DNA of 64,000 nt from Hygrophila difformis (GCA_030278955.1 JAOANR010000004.1:54315459-54379458), one strand, 5' to 3'. Positions 22,485 through 34,415 are shown, counted from the stretch's first letter. The notes: a model not told the origin generated them from the sequence alone. Made by a program: numbers and translations.

Positions 22485-23424
22485 ATTGTCTTATTTGTGT
22501 TTTGGCTGTAGTTCTAGTTGAACATCTCAAGTTTTGTTGTCCGAACAATTGAAACTGAAGATAATAGTTTTTTCTTGGATTATGATTTATTTTGTCTTTT
22601 GATACCGACGTCTTTATTAATAGCTTGTGGTACGAGGCTGTTTGTGCTTAGCCATTTCTAATGCTTTGTAATGTATGTATGGAAGGGTGAGATCTTGCTG
22701 AAGATTTAGCCCTTCATATAAAATGGCTAGATTCTCTAGTAATTCGAGTAAAACTATGTGTTTAGTTTTGTTTACTCAAGTTAGTGACCTGTGAGCAGCC
22801 ACTCCCCATCAATGAATTGGAACACATTGAGTGGGCATTGGCGCTTGAAGGGGAAAGTGGTCAAGGTGTTGATATTAAAAAAAAAAAAAAGCTGCATGGT
22901 TCATGGATGCAGTCCCTGGAAATCACTAAGATGCCTGTTTTAGATTTGAACAATAACTTAGTAAGAGATCTAACAAAACACTCTCGGCATTCTACAAGTT
23001 ATATACTATTGATAATTTGGCCACTTTAAACGGATTACAGTTTGTGGAGTAGGGGGTTCCTACATACATGTAGAAACTTTTTATTATCTCTTGTAGGAGT
23101 AGTTCGCTTAAATGTAACTTAAATCAAAGCGTATGTGATACTGTGATCTGTGACCAGGAATGATATGATATGTCACAACGCAAAGGAAATGTAGATAGAA
23201 ATACGGAATGTCGGGAACAAAGAGAGCTTTTGTTTCGTACTTGGAGTTGGAAATTGCCATTACAGTATGTATTCTACAATGAATATCTAAAAGCTTTCGT
23301 TATTTTTGTGGTTAATATGAAAAAGAGGAGGGCTGAGGTCTTTCTTGTATGGGGGTAAACCCTAACTCAATTCCATAATACAGCAGCAGCACACTACGAC
23401 TCTACAAGGAAAAAGGGCGGAAGA
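22485..23424. other. 3' UTR of RPP2 and intergenic DNA
   Basis: The 3' UTR and a T-rich tail follow the RPP2 stop. A short ORF at 22784-23029 has no family motif. AAACCCTA at 23358-23365, about 60 bp before the next ATG, may be a telo-box promoter element. Confidence 0.6.
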
Positions 23425-25007
23425 ATGTCTACTGAGGTTTTGTGCACTTTGATTCTGCCCAATACGAAATTATCATTTTGCCCCCGACTCCCTCTCCCCT
23501 TCAAAGTCCCAACATTTCTCCATTGCTCGCCCATTTCTCCCCCAAAAATCGCACTAAACTCTGCGAAACTGAGGGCGTCTTCAATGGCTTCCGCGGCGGC
23601 CTCAGACGGTGGCGCAAAGAGTGCCAAACCGTTTTCAGTTCTGTTCGTTTGCCTTGGGAACATTTGTAGGAGTCCTGCTGCTGAGGGCGTCTTCAGGCAC
23701 CTCGTCACACAACGGAATCTCGATTCCAAATTCTTCATTGATTCCGCAGGCACCATCAATTACCACGAGGTATGTGTTGTGGGATTTCCAAATTGAGGTG
23801 GAATTGGATTGCCGATGATGAATTTTTGTTTTGCCCCTTCCGTTCTTTGTGTTTTGATCGAAACCGTTTAGGGTAATCCAGCCGACCCTAGAATGAGAGC
23901 AACTTCAAAAAAACGTGGCATTGAGATTACTTCGATATCGAGGCCAATTAAGCCTTCAGATTTTAGGGATTTTGATCTTATTCTTGCAATGGACAAGCAA
24001 AACAGAGGTAGTTTTACATTCGTTGAGTTCCGGTACTGCTTTTGCATCTTGATATGTTTCCATTGGTATATAGAAGTACTTATATGTTTTGACCCTTCAT
24101 TGGCTTTCTTGTAAAAAAGATGATATACTGGCGGCGTTCGAGAGGTGGAGGCATCGAGAAACTTTACCTGCGGATGCAGCCGACAAGGTTGGGTTTAGCT
24201 CATTTTGGGTGCAATTGTGTATAGTTTTTAAATGCTAGTATAAGTTCTCAGGTTTGCTTTTGATCAAAATTCCTCGATGTTGATTGTTGTTGGATTTCAT
24301 GAATTTGGATTGAAGGTTCGGTTGATGTGTTCGTACTGCAAGAAGCATAATGAGACCGAAGTGCCTGATCCCTATTATGGTGGACAACAAGGTTTTGAGA
24401 AGGTAATCCATATAATGAATTTTTTTTTTTACCAAAGAAACAAAATTTTTACTTGAAATCTTGCCTGGGTATACTTTGGCTTTGTTTTGTTCGTCTTTTA
24501 ACATTTTTGCACGGACTTATATGGGCAGTTTGGGGTGTAATTTGGGAGTTTTTGATATATGGGAACTAATAGGTTAATGGAATAAGGGTTCACAAGAGTC
24601 CGGAAGCCTTACTTATTACTCCTATAATCTAGTTTGCAACATAGAGGATTAATTCATTACATGGCTAAACAAAATAGTACAGTACATTTTTTTGGTTCAA
24701 GCTTAGTGTAATATTATTACTTTGAAGTTTGGACTCTGTTTTACTTTACGAAAATTTAACCCTCTAGACTCCATACCAAATCCTAACATTGAACTATTGG
24801 GTCAACAAATTGTTTATGATATGTGGCTTAATCGTAGAGGAATTTAATTATTCGATATGTTTTTCCATGAACTTGGGCTTGGGTTTTTGTTTGAAACAAC
24901 CTCTCGAACTTTTTTTTTTTTTTTTTTTTTCTTCCTGATAGGTTCTTGATTTACTCGAAGATGCTTGCGAGTCCCTATTGGAAAGCATTGAGAAAAATCT
25001 TGGATAA
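23425..25007 (+). CDS. Low-molecular-weight protein-tyrosine phosphatase, probably plastid-targeted
   Basis: Five exons (23425-23769, 23872-24007, 24120-24187, 24316-24402, 24942-25007), all GT-AG, give 233 residues. The first about 65 residues are Ser/Pro/Leu-rich and basic with few acids, like a chloroplast transit peptide; this is inferred. The catalytic P-loop is VCLGNICRS with Cys76 and Arg82 (CX5R). The general-acid loop is DPYYGG with Asp201 and the two tyrosines typical of the family. The core from about residue 70 has the normal length of about 160. The enzyme hydrolyses phosphotyrosine through a phosphocysteine intermediate. An alternative downstream start at Met54 (MASAAAS) would give a form without most of the presequence. 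The last intron holds a 26-base T-run near 24911. Confidence 0.93.
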
Positions 25008-26395
25008 GTGTTTTGGCTGTTCTTCAAGGCTGTGCACGTTCTGTTACAAGCGTATCCGTATCCAAATGTTTTAAGGATGGATGCCATTATTTGCTATAAA
25101 ACCGAAAGGTATTCTGTCATGATTCAACTTAAATATTGTATCTGGTAGATATGGTGTTGGCATTTTGCATATGCAAACAGCATACATACTCCAGTTTGAT
25201 TTGGTTATGAATCTCGGGAATGCATGTTTCCTGAGCCTTGACTCTGTATTAATCTGCTGAACAAATGAATGAATAATAGAGGCAGCCAATGAACTTTACA
25301 TGTCTTCACTATATTTAACCCTTATAAGCAAAATGTAACCAATGAAAATTTACATTTTTACTTGATACTCTTTCTGGACTCAACTTGGCGCATCTCAATT
25401 TGTTATTAGAGCTCAGGTGATCGGGAGATGGATCACTTGGAACTGAGGCATACCCCGTTACTTGATTGGTGAATGTCAGAAATGTCATAATCCGCGGTCG
25501 TCCACAAAGGATAAGTTTTGGATGACCCGCAAGAATACGACACATTAGCATTAGCATTAATTTTACGAACATTCAAATATGAAGTACTATACATGTGATG
25601 TACTCTTTCTCTTTTCAAAAAATTAAAACGGACCCACAGTATACGCAGTCCAATGTACATTTTAAATTATTAATAACTCAAGTTCGGTACAACTAAAAAT
25701 TCTAAAAGTTTTATATTTAAAAACAACTCGACGAGACGAATCTAACAAGATCCCACTTGACTATATTTTAACTTGTATAAATATGACAAAATTTTAAGGC
25801 AAATTGCTTGTGTGAATAGTATCCAATTTTCAAACGTTACAATTTTTCAAAGATGGAGGAGTATCCAGGTTTGATGGAATATGAAGTATTTTCTATAACT
25901 TCACTACAAGATATTCAATTCTCCTTGCACTAATATAAAATACTTTTTTTTTTTTTTTTTTCAAATCATGTGTACAAACCCAATGTGTGATAAACTTTGT
26001 ACAGATATGGAGAAATAGTGAAGAAGAAAAATCATTAATGAGGTGGTAATCATGTTCAAATTGAAAGTCTCATGTTCAATTTTCAGTTGCTAAAAAATCA
26101 GACCAACATTACAAAGACGACAAGGCATCCCTATTGCCTAGTAATTCAGTTGGCTTTTACAAACACTCTCAGTTACATTTAGCCAACTAAAAGATCAAAA
26201 TCAGTTGTAGCCATAACAATAAGCAGGCTCACAGAGCAAACTGAATGAAGCTTCATATGCCCAAAATCTCAAATATCAGTATCCTAAACTGCAACCGTAT
26301 CCAAGAATTATTAGCAGGAAAAAAAAAATGTAGAATACTTAAAACAAAAAACCAGCTTTGAAACCACAAGCTTGATAAGCGGGCAGGAGCAAAGC
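25008..26395. other. Intergenic DNA between convergent genes
   Basis: It holds the 3' UTRs of the phosphatase and COX7a genes, a degraded MITE (25598-25862) and a T-run near 25945. No coding exon was recognised. Confidence 0.6.
25598..25862. mobile_element. Stowaway-type MITE, degraded, inverted orientation
   Basis: The core CGACGAGACGAATCTAACAAG and tail AAAGATGGAGGAGTA match the family member at 36051-36309. Confidence 0.62.
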
Positions 26396-26704
26396 TCACG
26401 CCTTCTTTCCTGTCCCATGACTCATGTTGTAGATCCCTCGTCCCTGGACAAGATCCGCAATAACAATGACAGAAAACATAGGTAGAGATTAGAAGCAAGA
26501 AGAGATGTTGAAATAAGAGATGAGTAAGATACATTGGACTGAACTTACAATGAGAAACAACGAGGAGCCAGCCAGAGCCAAGGGAATGGCAACCGAAGTG
26601 ATCTTGTCCATTGGCCCTTTCAGGTGTGTATACCTGTGAATGCTCTGAAAATACTTTTGCTTCTCAAGAAGCTTCTCTCTTGGCCTAAAGGGTGTTTCAG
26701 ACAT
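26396..26704 (-). CDS. Cytochrome c oxidase subunit 7a (COX7a-like)
   Basis: Two coding exons on the minus strand, 26704-26549 and 26443-26396, split in phase 0 after Ile52 (donor GTAAGT, acceptor GTCCAG), encode 67 residues. MSETPFRPREKLLEKQKYFQ is the conserved plant N-terminus. A single hydrophobic segment (about 37-52, SVAIPLALAGSSLFLI) continues over the junction into GRGIYNMSHGTGKK, the positively charged tail. This is a small inner-membrane subunit of mitochondrial complex IV. A 5' UTR intron is likely: a CAG/GTGACT donor at 27283/27282 and a GCTTCAG acceptor at 26706 just before the ATG. Reading through the coding intron would give a wrong C-terminus. The identity rests on recall of plant COX7a sequences. 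Confidence 0.88.
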
Positions 26705-26705
26705 C

Positions 26706-27282
26706 CTGAAGCACGACGATTACTGATTGTTTACTAAAACACTTTGCAATTTGCACAATACTATGCGTTTCAATTGAAAGTATGAGAAGGGATTGAAATC
26801 CATAAGATTAGGTTTTGAAGTTCAAATATAAAAAGAATAAAAGAAGGTCATGGTTAGTATAGGTTGGCATGCCATTTGGATAGCCAAGTAGATCAAATTC
26901 AGGATCATTGTGAACAAGAATGTTTCTAGGTTCATCTTGAGAAACTTGCAGAATTCGATCTGTTTAGAATTTGGAGATCATTTTGATTTCATTTCAAGCC
27001 CAATGTGTAACCAAATGCTCTAGAATAGCAGCACAAATTAATACGCAAATCATTCTATTGCAAAACCAGATGGCATTCATTCATAAACATAAATAATACA
27101 TCAAAATCAGAACGATACCCAAAACGAAACCTGAATTCGTGAACGACGTAACAAAAATCAGAATATGAATCACATCAAATTAAAACCTCTCTCCACTTCC
27201 ATTACCCGAAATTTGAATCAGTAATTACAGAAACATAACAAGAGAATCAAAATTCGATTGCAACAGAGGGAGAGGGAGTCAC
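26706..27282 (-). other. 5' UTR intron of the COX7a gene (predicted)
   Basis: On the minus strand, CACAG/GTGACTCCC and GTGCTTCAG/GATG make a clean GT-AG pair around a 577-bp AT-rich stretch, with CT-rich leader-like sequence upstream. Confidence 0.6.
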
Positions 27283-27499
27283 CTGTGTTTGTGGAGTAGG
27301 TGGTGGAAGAAGAAATCTGTAGAAAAAAATTCAGGGGATGGAGGAGCAAAGAGGGCGAAATGCATTCATTGTGGGAATAGGAAAACGTGGATGGTAGAAT
27401 TGCTGGTGGCGTAGCGTAGGCGATGAATCAGGCAGAGTATCGGGCGACAGGTTCAACCTCCTCGTCACTTGAGCATTTTCAAATTACTACTACATGTTT

Positions 27500-28059
27500 A
27501 ATTAGTAGTAATTAGAATTTAATTTCACACAAATATATAGGTCTAATTTTTTTTCGTTTTCTTTTATAAGTATAACCTTGTTTAAGATTTTGTCTTACAT
27601 ACAATCTTTACATTTTTTTTAAAAAAATTATTCTATAAATCAAATGGTAAAACAGATTAGGGGGTGGCCGAGTAGGGGATCAAAAAAAACAAAAAAAAGG
27701 TTTAAACTCTTGTTATGTTTATGAAGTGTAATTATAGAAGTATTTATTTTCAAAAGAGAGAAAACAATGAGGTAATAATAGTCAATTGTTGATATTGGAT
27801 GACATTGAGTTTCCACCACCTTATTGAAATGTAAGCAATGGCTAATTAAAAAAAAAAATTAGTAACCCTTAAATTACCCAACTTAATAATATAGAAGTAT
27901 CATGCTTTATGAGTAAAAGATTGCCCAGCCGTGGGCACTTATGAGCTGTCTCAACTTGCCAGTTTAACTCAATCCTATTTCCGACCCGCTTGTAATTTAC
28001 ATCCGGTCCAACTCCACTGTTAAAATGAAAAATAAAATAGTAGATAATATATCAAACAA
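27500..28059. other. Intergenic DNA, no gene seen
   Basis: AT-rich sequence between COX7a and the tRNA gene. I see no coding or repeat structure. Confidence 0.5.
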
Positions 28060-28140
28060 GTTGACATGGCCGAGTTGGTCTAAGGCGCCAGATTAAGGTT
28101 CTGGTCCGAAAGGGCATGGGTTCGAATCCCATTGTCAACA
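28060..28140 (+). tRNA. tRNA-Leu (anticodon AAG)
   Basis: The cloverleaf is complete. The acceptor stem GTTGACA pairs with TGTCAAC, the D arm is GCCGAGTTGGTCTAAGGC, and the anticodon stem CCAGA/TCTGG closes the loop TTAAGGT with AAG at 28095-28097. A class II variable arm (TCCGAAAGGGC) and the T arm ATGGG-TTCGAAT-CCCAT follow. A TTTTTT run just after 28140 would end Pol III transcription, and CAA words stand upstream (28052-28058). There is no intron. Unlike the SINE heads in this window, all stems pair, so it is probably functional. Confidence 0.96.
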
Positions 28141-28154
28141 TATTTTTTATGTAC

Positions 28155-28290
28155 TCCCTGCGTTTTTTAAAAAATTGTAACATTCCTGCATTTGAAATTG
28201 TGTAAAAGTAAAAATTATAAAAGTTTGATATTCTAAAACTATGTAATTAGACGAATCTAACAATATCTCAGTTTCTGAAAATTATAAAAG
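28155..28290. mobile_element. Stowaway-type MITE fragment
   Basis: It starts CTCCCTGCGTTTTTTAAAAAATTGTAACATTCC and contains AGACGAATCTAACAATATCTC; the rest is missing. Confidence 0.6.
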
Positions 28291-28968
28291 TTTGATATTT
28301 TTAAGATATCTCTAACAATTATTTTGGGTTTACTGTGATTGGGCTTCTGAAAATTGTGACGCAAATTATCCAATCTAATATTGGGGGGCTGGCTACATAG
28401 ATAACTTTTGTGGCGCTTGCTTGTACTTCGTCGGCTTTGAGAAATGAGATCAATAACTTTAGTTCATTGCATCATGCCTGCGTTCCATTAAAATAAGAGA
28501 ATTTAAACAGTCGGCACACCACACAATTTTAATTTGCTCATTGGTTGCTGTTTGTTCAATTACTATTATAGTTTGTCTAATTGATTGCGTGTGGTATGTA
28601 ACCAAGGAGTATTTCCCTAATTTATCTGCCACCGGGAATATGCCATTATCTAAGTACTATGTAGACTGTAGTACTACTATTTGTATTTTCAATTTTCTAA
28701 TAATATCTCACCTTTAATCGTCCAATCATAATCAAAATCGGCAATACAATACACCCAACAAAATTATTATCACTTAAATAACATGTTAAACGTGTACTTT
28801 CACTTCAAAATTAATTGACAACAAATATATACTGGTTCATGTTCCATGTATATAGAGATACTAAAATAATTTTGTTTAGAATTAAAACAAATGGTTATTA
28901 AATCTTAAAATTCACTTGCTGATCTAGTTAGCAATAGAAATTATGCAATTGATATTAATAAAAATCAT
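28291..28968. other. Intergenic DNA, no gene seen
   Basis: No supported feature. Confidence 0.5.
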
Positions 28969-28983
28969 CACCACTTTTCATGA

Positions 28984-29158
28984 GGGGTTGGGGACTTAAC
29001 TTAGTGGTCAAGTTCCTCGTTTCCCAACCATAGATCGGGGATTCGATCTCCACCCGGCCCCTATCCCTCCCCTTTATCACATTTTGTAATTTGTATGGCT
29101 TGGGCTCCCACACACTTTTGCCGACATATGAGTGTCACTGTTAAAAAAAAAAAAAAAA
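28984..29158 (+). mobile_element. tRNA-derived SINE, complete with target duplication
   Basis: A tRNA-like head (ACTTAACTTAGTGG as box A, GGGGATTCGATCTCC as box B) is followed by a body and an A-tail of about 16. The 15-bp word CACCACTTTTCATGA flanks it exactly (28969-28983 and 29159-29173). The good duplication and clean A-tail suggest a fairly recent insertion. Confidence 0.9.
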
Positions 29159-29265
29159 CACCACTTTTCATGAATTGCATAAAATTAGAGACTCTTAGGT
29201 AATGTACTTACTTGTACGAGGTTTTGGATCATAAATGTAAGAAAAATAGTACTAGTGATCCACTC

Positions 29266-29361
29266 GGTTTTTTTTTTTTTTTTCTTTTAGAGACATTGAA
29301 GGCCTTAGAAAGGAGTGATGAGAGCTCATGACACATAAATTACAAATGGGAATAAAATGGA
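29266..29361 (-). mobile_element. SINE copy, truncated, related to 6267-6432
   Basis: The T-run at 29268 is the tail in reverse. The body word GAGAGCTCATGACACATAAATTACAA matches the element at 6267-6432. TGATCCACTC flanks it (29256-29265 and 29362-29371). The tRNA-like head is missing, which fits incomplete reverse transcription. Confidence 0.75.
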
Positions 29362-29534
29362 TGATCCACTCATTTAGCATTCATCAGCCCAATATTGATT
29401 TATTTAAATATATTTGGCCCCTGCACCTTTTAACACTAGATTACTCATTACTCCCTTGGTTCTTGGGATATGTATATTTGGTGATTACCCCCTTTTTTTT
29501 TAAAAAAAAAAATATTATTACTATTATTTTGACA

Positions 29535-29640
29535 GCGGAACAAATGAAAGGTATAGAGGTGGTGGAGGATGGAACCTCCAACATTCAAATTCGATGTTTT
29601 GGGACTTGACCATTAGATTAAGTCTTTATCCCAATATTAT
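29535..29640 (-). mobile_element. SINE-like fragment
   Basis: GGTATAGAGGTGGTGGAGG...ATTCAAATTCGATGTTTTGGGACTTGACC resembles a decayed tRNA-like head in reverse. No clear ends. Confidence 0.4.
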
Positions 29641-30168
29641 ATCACTATTTATCAGCCTCAATAATTTATACATTTCCTAAGGGTAAATAATAAAAATTAT
29701 ATAACGACAATTTTTATTATTTTAAAAATAAAATAAAAGCTTTTGTTTAAATACAACAAGAACGTTGTGGGTTAACAACATGTTGTCACCGATAAAACAA
29801 TAAATAAATCGTGAACCGTCACTTTCATACGCCTGTCGGAATGGCTTCTCAACCTGTCCAGTTATTTACTAGTAGTACTTCACAACTTCAATTATTGTAT
29901 GCTAAATTTATCTTGTTCTTCTTGTTGTTTTAAATTTTTTTTTTAAAGGAAGATACTCGTACAATATATTCACAACTCACAACAAAACAATTTCTATTAC
30001 TATTACTTTAGTAGAATAATTCTCGCGTTTCCATACCATGAGTGGCGAAACTAGAATTTTTATTAAGGGATGGCCCATTTTTCACTAAAATATGTTTCAC
30101 ATAAGAGTTGGGATAAAACTATTCTCTATCTCTCTCTCTCTTTTTTTTTAAAGTATCTTTTATACTTA
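29641..30168. other. Intergenic DNA, no gene seen
   Basis: AT-rich, with a CT microsatellite near 30128-30142. Confidence 0.5.
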
Positions 30169-30423
30169 CTCCGTTTTTTTATAATTGAAACATGTGAATA
30201 GTTACTACTATTCATTGAGTAAGTTTGATTCAATTTTTTAATACAGTTATATAAAATAAAACATAGTCAAGAGAGATCTTGTTGGATTCGTCTAATCGCA
30301 TAGTTTTAGAATATCAAATTTTTATAATTTTTATTTTTATACAATTTGAGATATTATGTGTTAAATGTGTGTATTGAATTGCGTGAAAAACGGAATGTTA
30401 CATTTTTTGGAAAACGGAGGGAG
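30169..30423. mobile_element. Stowaway-type MITE, best-kept member of the GTCAAG core family
   Basis: The ends CTCCGTTTTTTTATAATTG and GGAAAACGGAGGGAG are bordered by TA. The core GTCAAGAGAGATCTTGTTGG...TCGTCTAATCGCATAG is shared with copies at 529, 3526, 5005, 10290, 11258, 12989, 25598, 28155 and 36051. Confidence 0.82.
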
Positions 30424-30604
30424 TATGATATATGTTATCTGTTGAGACTTCAAACTTTTTGGCACAAAAATATTTTGTTGAGAATGCATAGAATTATAAA
30501 GGACAAAGATCCATGAATTTAATTTAATTGTAATTTAATAGGGTTTCATTTTATTTAATTTTTGAGGTATTTGAGTTTATAATGGTGGTTTGGACTTGGA
30601 GTAA

Positions 30605-30814
30605 GGCTTCGTTTGGTAAATAAATAGACTTTAGAGTTTAGAGTTTGGTTTTAAAGATTAGAGTTTGGCTTCAAAGATTAGAGTTCCCAAAACCACGATT
30701 TGTGGAGAAAACCAGCGATTCCAAATCTTGTATTTCCGCGAAAACAAACAGATATGAATCTCTTAGAGTTGGGAATGGACTTTTAGCGTTTGGACCGCTT
30801 ATTCCAAACGGGCC
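30605..30814. mobile_element. Tourist-like MITE
   Basis: The ends GGCTTCGTTTGGTAA and, inverted, GGCCCGTTTGGAATAA are typical of Tourist. TAA stands left and TTAA right. The interior repeats GAGTTTGGCTTTAAAGATTA-like words. Confidence 0.65.
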
Positions 30815-31574
30815 TTAAAGATGGAAAATAAATTGGTAATTTGGAATTTATTTATAGGCTAAAAAAATACTTATGAAAATGTACAAACACAAAATAAGGA
30901 TCAAGGTTGAAGCATAATTTATTGGAGGGCCACGCCACCCATTCATCAACATGGTTTCGCCCCTGCATACCATGACTATTATTTAATGTAATTTTATATT
31001 TAAATCACATTTTCCTGACTTTTGTAATGACCCGATTTATTTAAATTGGAATGTTTAAATTATTTTGGTGATGGGTTTTATTACACTCAAGTCCGGATGG
31101 GGTACCATTTGTGTTAAGTGAGAGTAGAAGGACCTTTTTGCTAATATCAAACAATTTAAGTAAGTGTAGGGGTCATTTTAAAATTTGTTAAAATTGAAGA
31201 AAGGGGAGAAAAGAGAGAAAGGGAAGGAGGAAGAGAAGACCGATCGGTCTCTTGGGAAGAAAAGGGGAGTGAAGAAATCTTGTCCGATCCGACGGATCTT
31301 GATGGCAAATTGTTGCAAACGAATTGGTAAGTGTTTCTCCCCTATTTTCTCTTCCGATTGGTGGTATTTTGGTTGAGTTTTGATGAAATTCTTGATGTTA
31401 GGATTTTGGGTTGATTTGGTCGATTGAAGCTTGAAATCGACGAATCGGAGGTCGATTATTGTTGGAAGACATCAGGCAAGGGATTATATTGCTTAAATTA
31501 CGTGTTTGGGGGGTATTTGGGGTCGGATTCCGGCGAAATCGCCGGAAAAACTGATTGGAAAATCGGAGAAGACG

Positions 31575-31920
31575 ATGAACAGTAACTGCTACAGTAACTG
31601 CTACAGTACTGCTACAGTACTGCTACAGTAACTGTACAGTAGTTACCGCGGTAACTCGCGTAGTTACCGCAGTAATTCGCCACAGTATTTACCACGGTAA
31701 TTTGAACAGTAATTACCACGGTAATTTGAACAGTAATTACCACGGTAATTTGAATAGTAACTACCACAGTAACTTGTACAGTAGTTACCGCAGTAACTCA
31801 CTACAGTAGTTACCGCAGTAACTCGCTACAGTAGTTACCGCAGTAACTTGCTACAGTAATCGCTACAGTAATTGCTACAGTAATTACTACAGTAATTGCT
31901 ACAGTATCGCTACAGTACTG
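31575..31920. repeat. CTACAGTAA / GTTACCGCAGTAA tandem cluster
   Basis: Dozens of degenerate 9-25-bp units built on CTACAGTA, with GGTAATTTGAACAGTAATTACC palindromic variants, inside the solo LTR. Confidence 0.85.
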
Positions 31921-32741
31921 GGCTGCGTATGTCACGCGTTTTACGCGAGCGGGCGCGCAGTGAGCGCAGGAAGGCCCTGTTTGGCCCATTTTTGTGCAAT
32001 TTTTATTCTATATTAATGTTTTCTTTGCACCAATTATTGTTATGACTTCCCCAAATGTTATTGGTAAACCGTGGGTTAATCAATTGGCCCGTGGGGGTTG
32101 TTGAATTGCTTAGGGGAAGCTGTTGAATTATTATATCATTAATGCTTTAGCCTAGAGGGCTATGTATTGAATTTCTTATATGTTGGGAAGCATGCGAACC
32201 TAGTGTGTAGGTGCTTGAATATCACTATATTTTCATATGCATGTTATTGCAGTGGAATTGACGATTATTAACCCGATGGGTTGTTATAATGTTTATGATT
32301 GATCGGGCAGCATTTACCGGTGTTATTGAGTCCCGATGACCCTGCGGGGTGGATTATTGGTTGTTATTCATGTTGGCCCTTTTGGGCTGGTTATTATAAT
32401 GCATGGTATTGCATTATGGATGGATGGACATATTGGAAATGTCTGATCGGGCAGCCTTTACCGGTGTTGTTGAGTCCCGATGGCCCTGCGGGGTGATTAT
32501 TAGGCTGTGATGCCTGTGATTTGGCTGTGATGCCTGTGATTTGGCTGTTATGCCTGTGATTGGGCTGTGATGCCTGTGGTCCCTGCGGGGATGGTGTATG
32601 TTACCCTGTAACGGGTTGGAGTTGATGATATCCTCACCCGTGGGTTCATACCGCCCGGGTTTAGGTTGCCGGCTAGGCATATTCATTTGCATTTGCATAT
32701 AGGGTAGATAGGTGTATGTTAGGCCATGCATCACGTGCATA

Positions 32742-32910
32742 AATTGTATGTCTGTGGTTGAAGCACCGGTATGGGACGGTGTGATGATTTATTTATGTCA
32801 ATTGTATGATCGTGGTTGAAGCACCGGTATGGGACGGTGTGATGATTTATTTATGTCAATTGTATGATCGTGGTTGAAGCACCGGTATGGGACGGTGTGG
32901 TGTTTAACTG
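32742..32910. repeat. 58-bp tandem repeat, about three copies
   Basis: GAAGCACCGGTATGGGACGG recurs at 58-bp spacing (about 32760, 32818, 32876). Confidence 0.88.
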
Positions 32911-33420
32911 CTTTATTTATATTCTGCCGTTATTAATATGTTTATTTATTACCTATATTTACTATCTTGAGATGTGGTTTTGTTTTCCCTTACTCCCCGG
33001 CACGTAGCCTTGCTCAGTACGTTGTACTGACCCCCTTTGCTTTTGTCTGTTTTATAGATCCTGCTGGAGGTACTGGAGCATGACTGGGTTTGAGGGTATT
33101 GAGAGATCACATAGATAGGACTTTTATGTCTATCTTTACGTGGTTATGTGATACTATGAGACTAGGTTGGTATGCTGTTTGAGAGGCTTGCAGTCTGGAT
33201 GAGCTGCTGGAATGTTTATTTGATTATTATGGTGGAACCTCCTATGTGCGTATGTGTTTTATTTGTTTTAGTTTCCGCATTAAACTGGATTAATCAGATG
33301 ATCACTTTAGGTTTACCCAGTGTTGTACTAGCTGTTTTAAATTAGCTGGCCACTAGTTTAGGATAGTTAGTACATCGGTAATGCTTGCGAAAATCAGGTT
33401 TGAATTTTCGGGGCGTTACA

Positions 33421-34407
33421 ACTTTAAACTAGTACTTCTTATTAACTTGTGTTTACCAATTTTTTAAGCTTTGAAATTCTATTTTCTGCTTCTAAGACAA
33501 AATCCCCAAAATTTCCTCCATCAGTTTCTTTTTTAAAACAAAATGGGGAAAAAAAAAGAGAGAGAGAGACAAACCCTGATTAAATTGGTTCGGACAAAAA
33601 ATTGAGAAAAAATAGAAAAGAGGCGAAGAAGAGATCAGAAGGCACGGCAATGGCAGAGTAGCCACGTGATCCATCCGCATCCAATGGAATGTCGCCACGT
33701 CACAATCGGGATCATTTTCACATATGTAGTTGGTTTTCAGTAGAGCACGTATTTGGTTCACGTCGAATATTCAATTAGCTGCCGATGCATCATTAATCAT
33801 CATTAATTAATTAAATTCAAACCCGAAAAGCTCCGAATCGGGTCGTCGTAATTGACAATTAAATGAATAATATTCACAAACTATACAATTAATTACCTTT
33901 GGGGAAATTCCTCTTTTATATTCTGGCATAGCTACTTGATTCATCTCTTTAATTACGAAAACTTGTCTTTGGGCAGACGTGCAAGATTGAACCATACTAA
34001 TAAAAAAATATGGAAATCCTGGATGGCTAGGTTTCGATTTAAATCTTTATATTATTACATATTCATTTTATAATTATTGAGTATGTAACTTCTACAAAAA
34101 TAAAAAATATATCCCAAAAAGTCAATATACTATACTCTCACAAAACACCAAACTACGTTACCTATGAGGACATAAGTTTGCATTTAATGGCAAAAAACAA
34201 AAAAAATGCAATTAATTATGTGAATTATTATTAACTGTATTCAGTTCAGATCTTTGAGATTTACTATATTTCATATAGATTAGATTTTCTGTAACAAAAT
34301 CACAAGTTTGTAGCCAAAACAGGAAGTTGTTTTTTTAATTAAGGAAGTAGTAATAATATAATGCAATCTGTGAATATTACCGTAACAACCAGTAAATCTG
34401 TAGGCTT
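33421..34407. other. Intergenic DNA upstream of the At4g22758-like gene
   Basis: No coding exon is supported. CACGTG-like and CCACGT words near 33662-33695 could be regulatory; nothing firm. Confidence 0.5.
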
Positions 34408-34415
34408 TATAAATA
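34408..34415 (+). promoter_or_regulatory. TATA box of the At4g22758-like gene
   Basis: TATAAATA lies about 320 bp before the ATG, followed by a CT- and GCC-rich leader (a GCC run at about 34516-34545). Confidence 0.55.

Larger units (their letters stand above)
31023..33420 (+). mobile_element. Solo LTR of a Ty3/gypsy-type element (2.4 kb)
   Basis: It begins TGTAATGACCCGA and ends TCGGGGCGTTACA, an imperfect inverted repeat with TG/CA termini. The 5-bp word ACTTT flanks it (31018-31022 and 33421-33425). No second LTR or internal region is present, so it is the product of LTR-LTR recombination. It contains three tandem-repeat zones: CTACAGTA words (about 31575-31920), 20-bp GGCTGTGATGCCTGTGATTT units (about 32502-32575) and a 58-bp unit repeated about three times (32742-32910). 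The orientation is given by the TGTAAY start, as in the nest at 37626-64000. Confidence 0.88.

Noticed and set aside
27655..27700. GGTGGCCGAGTAGGGG as a possible tRNA or SINE head
   Set aside because: No box B at the right distance and no stem pairing.
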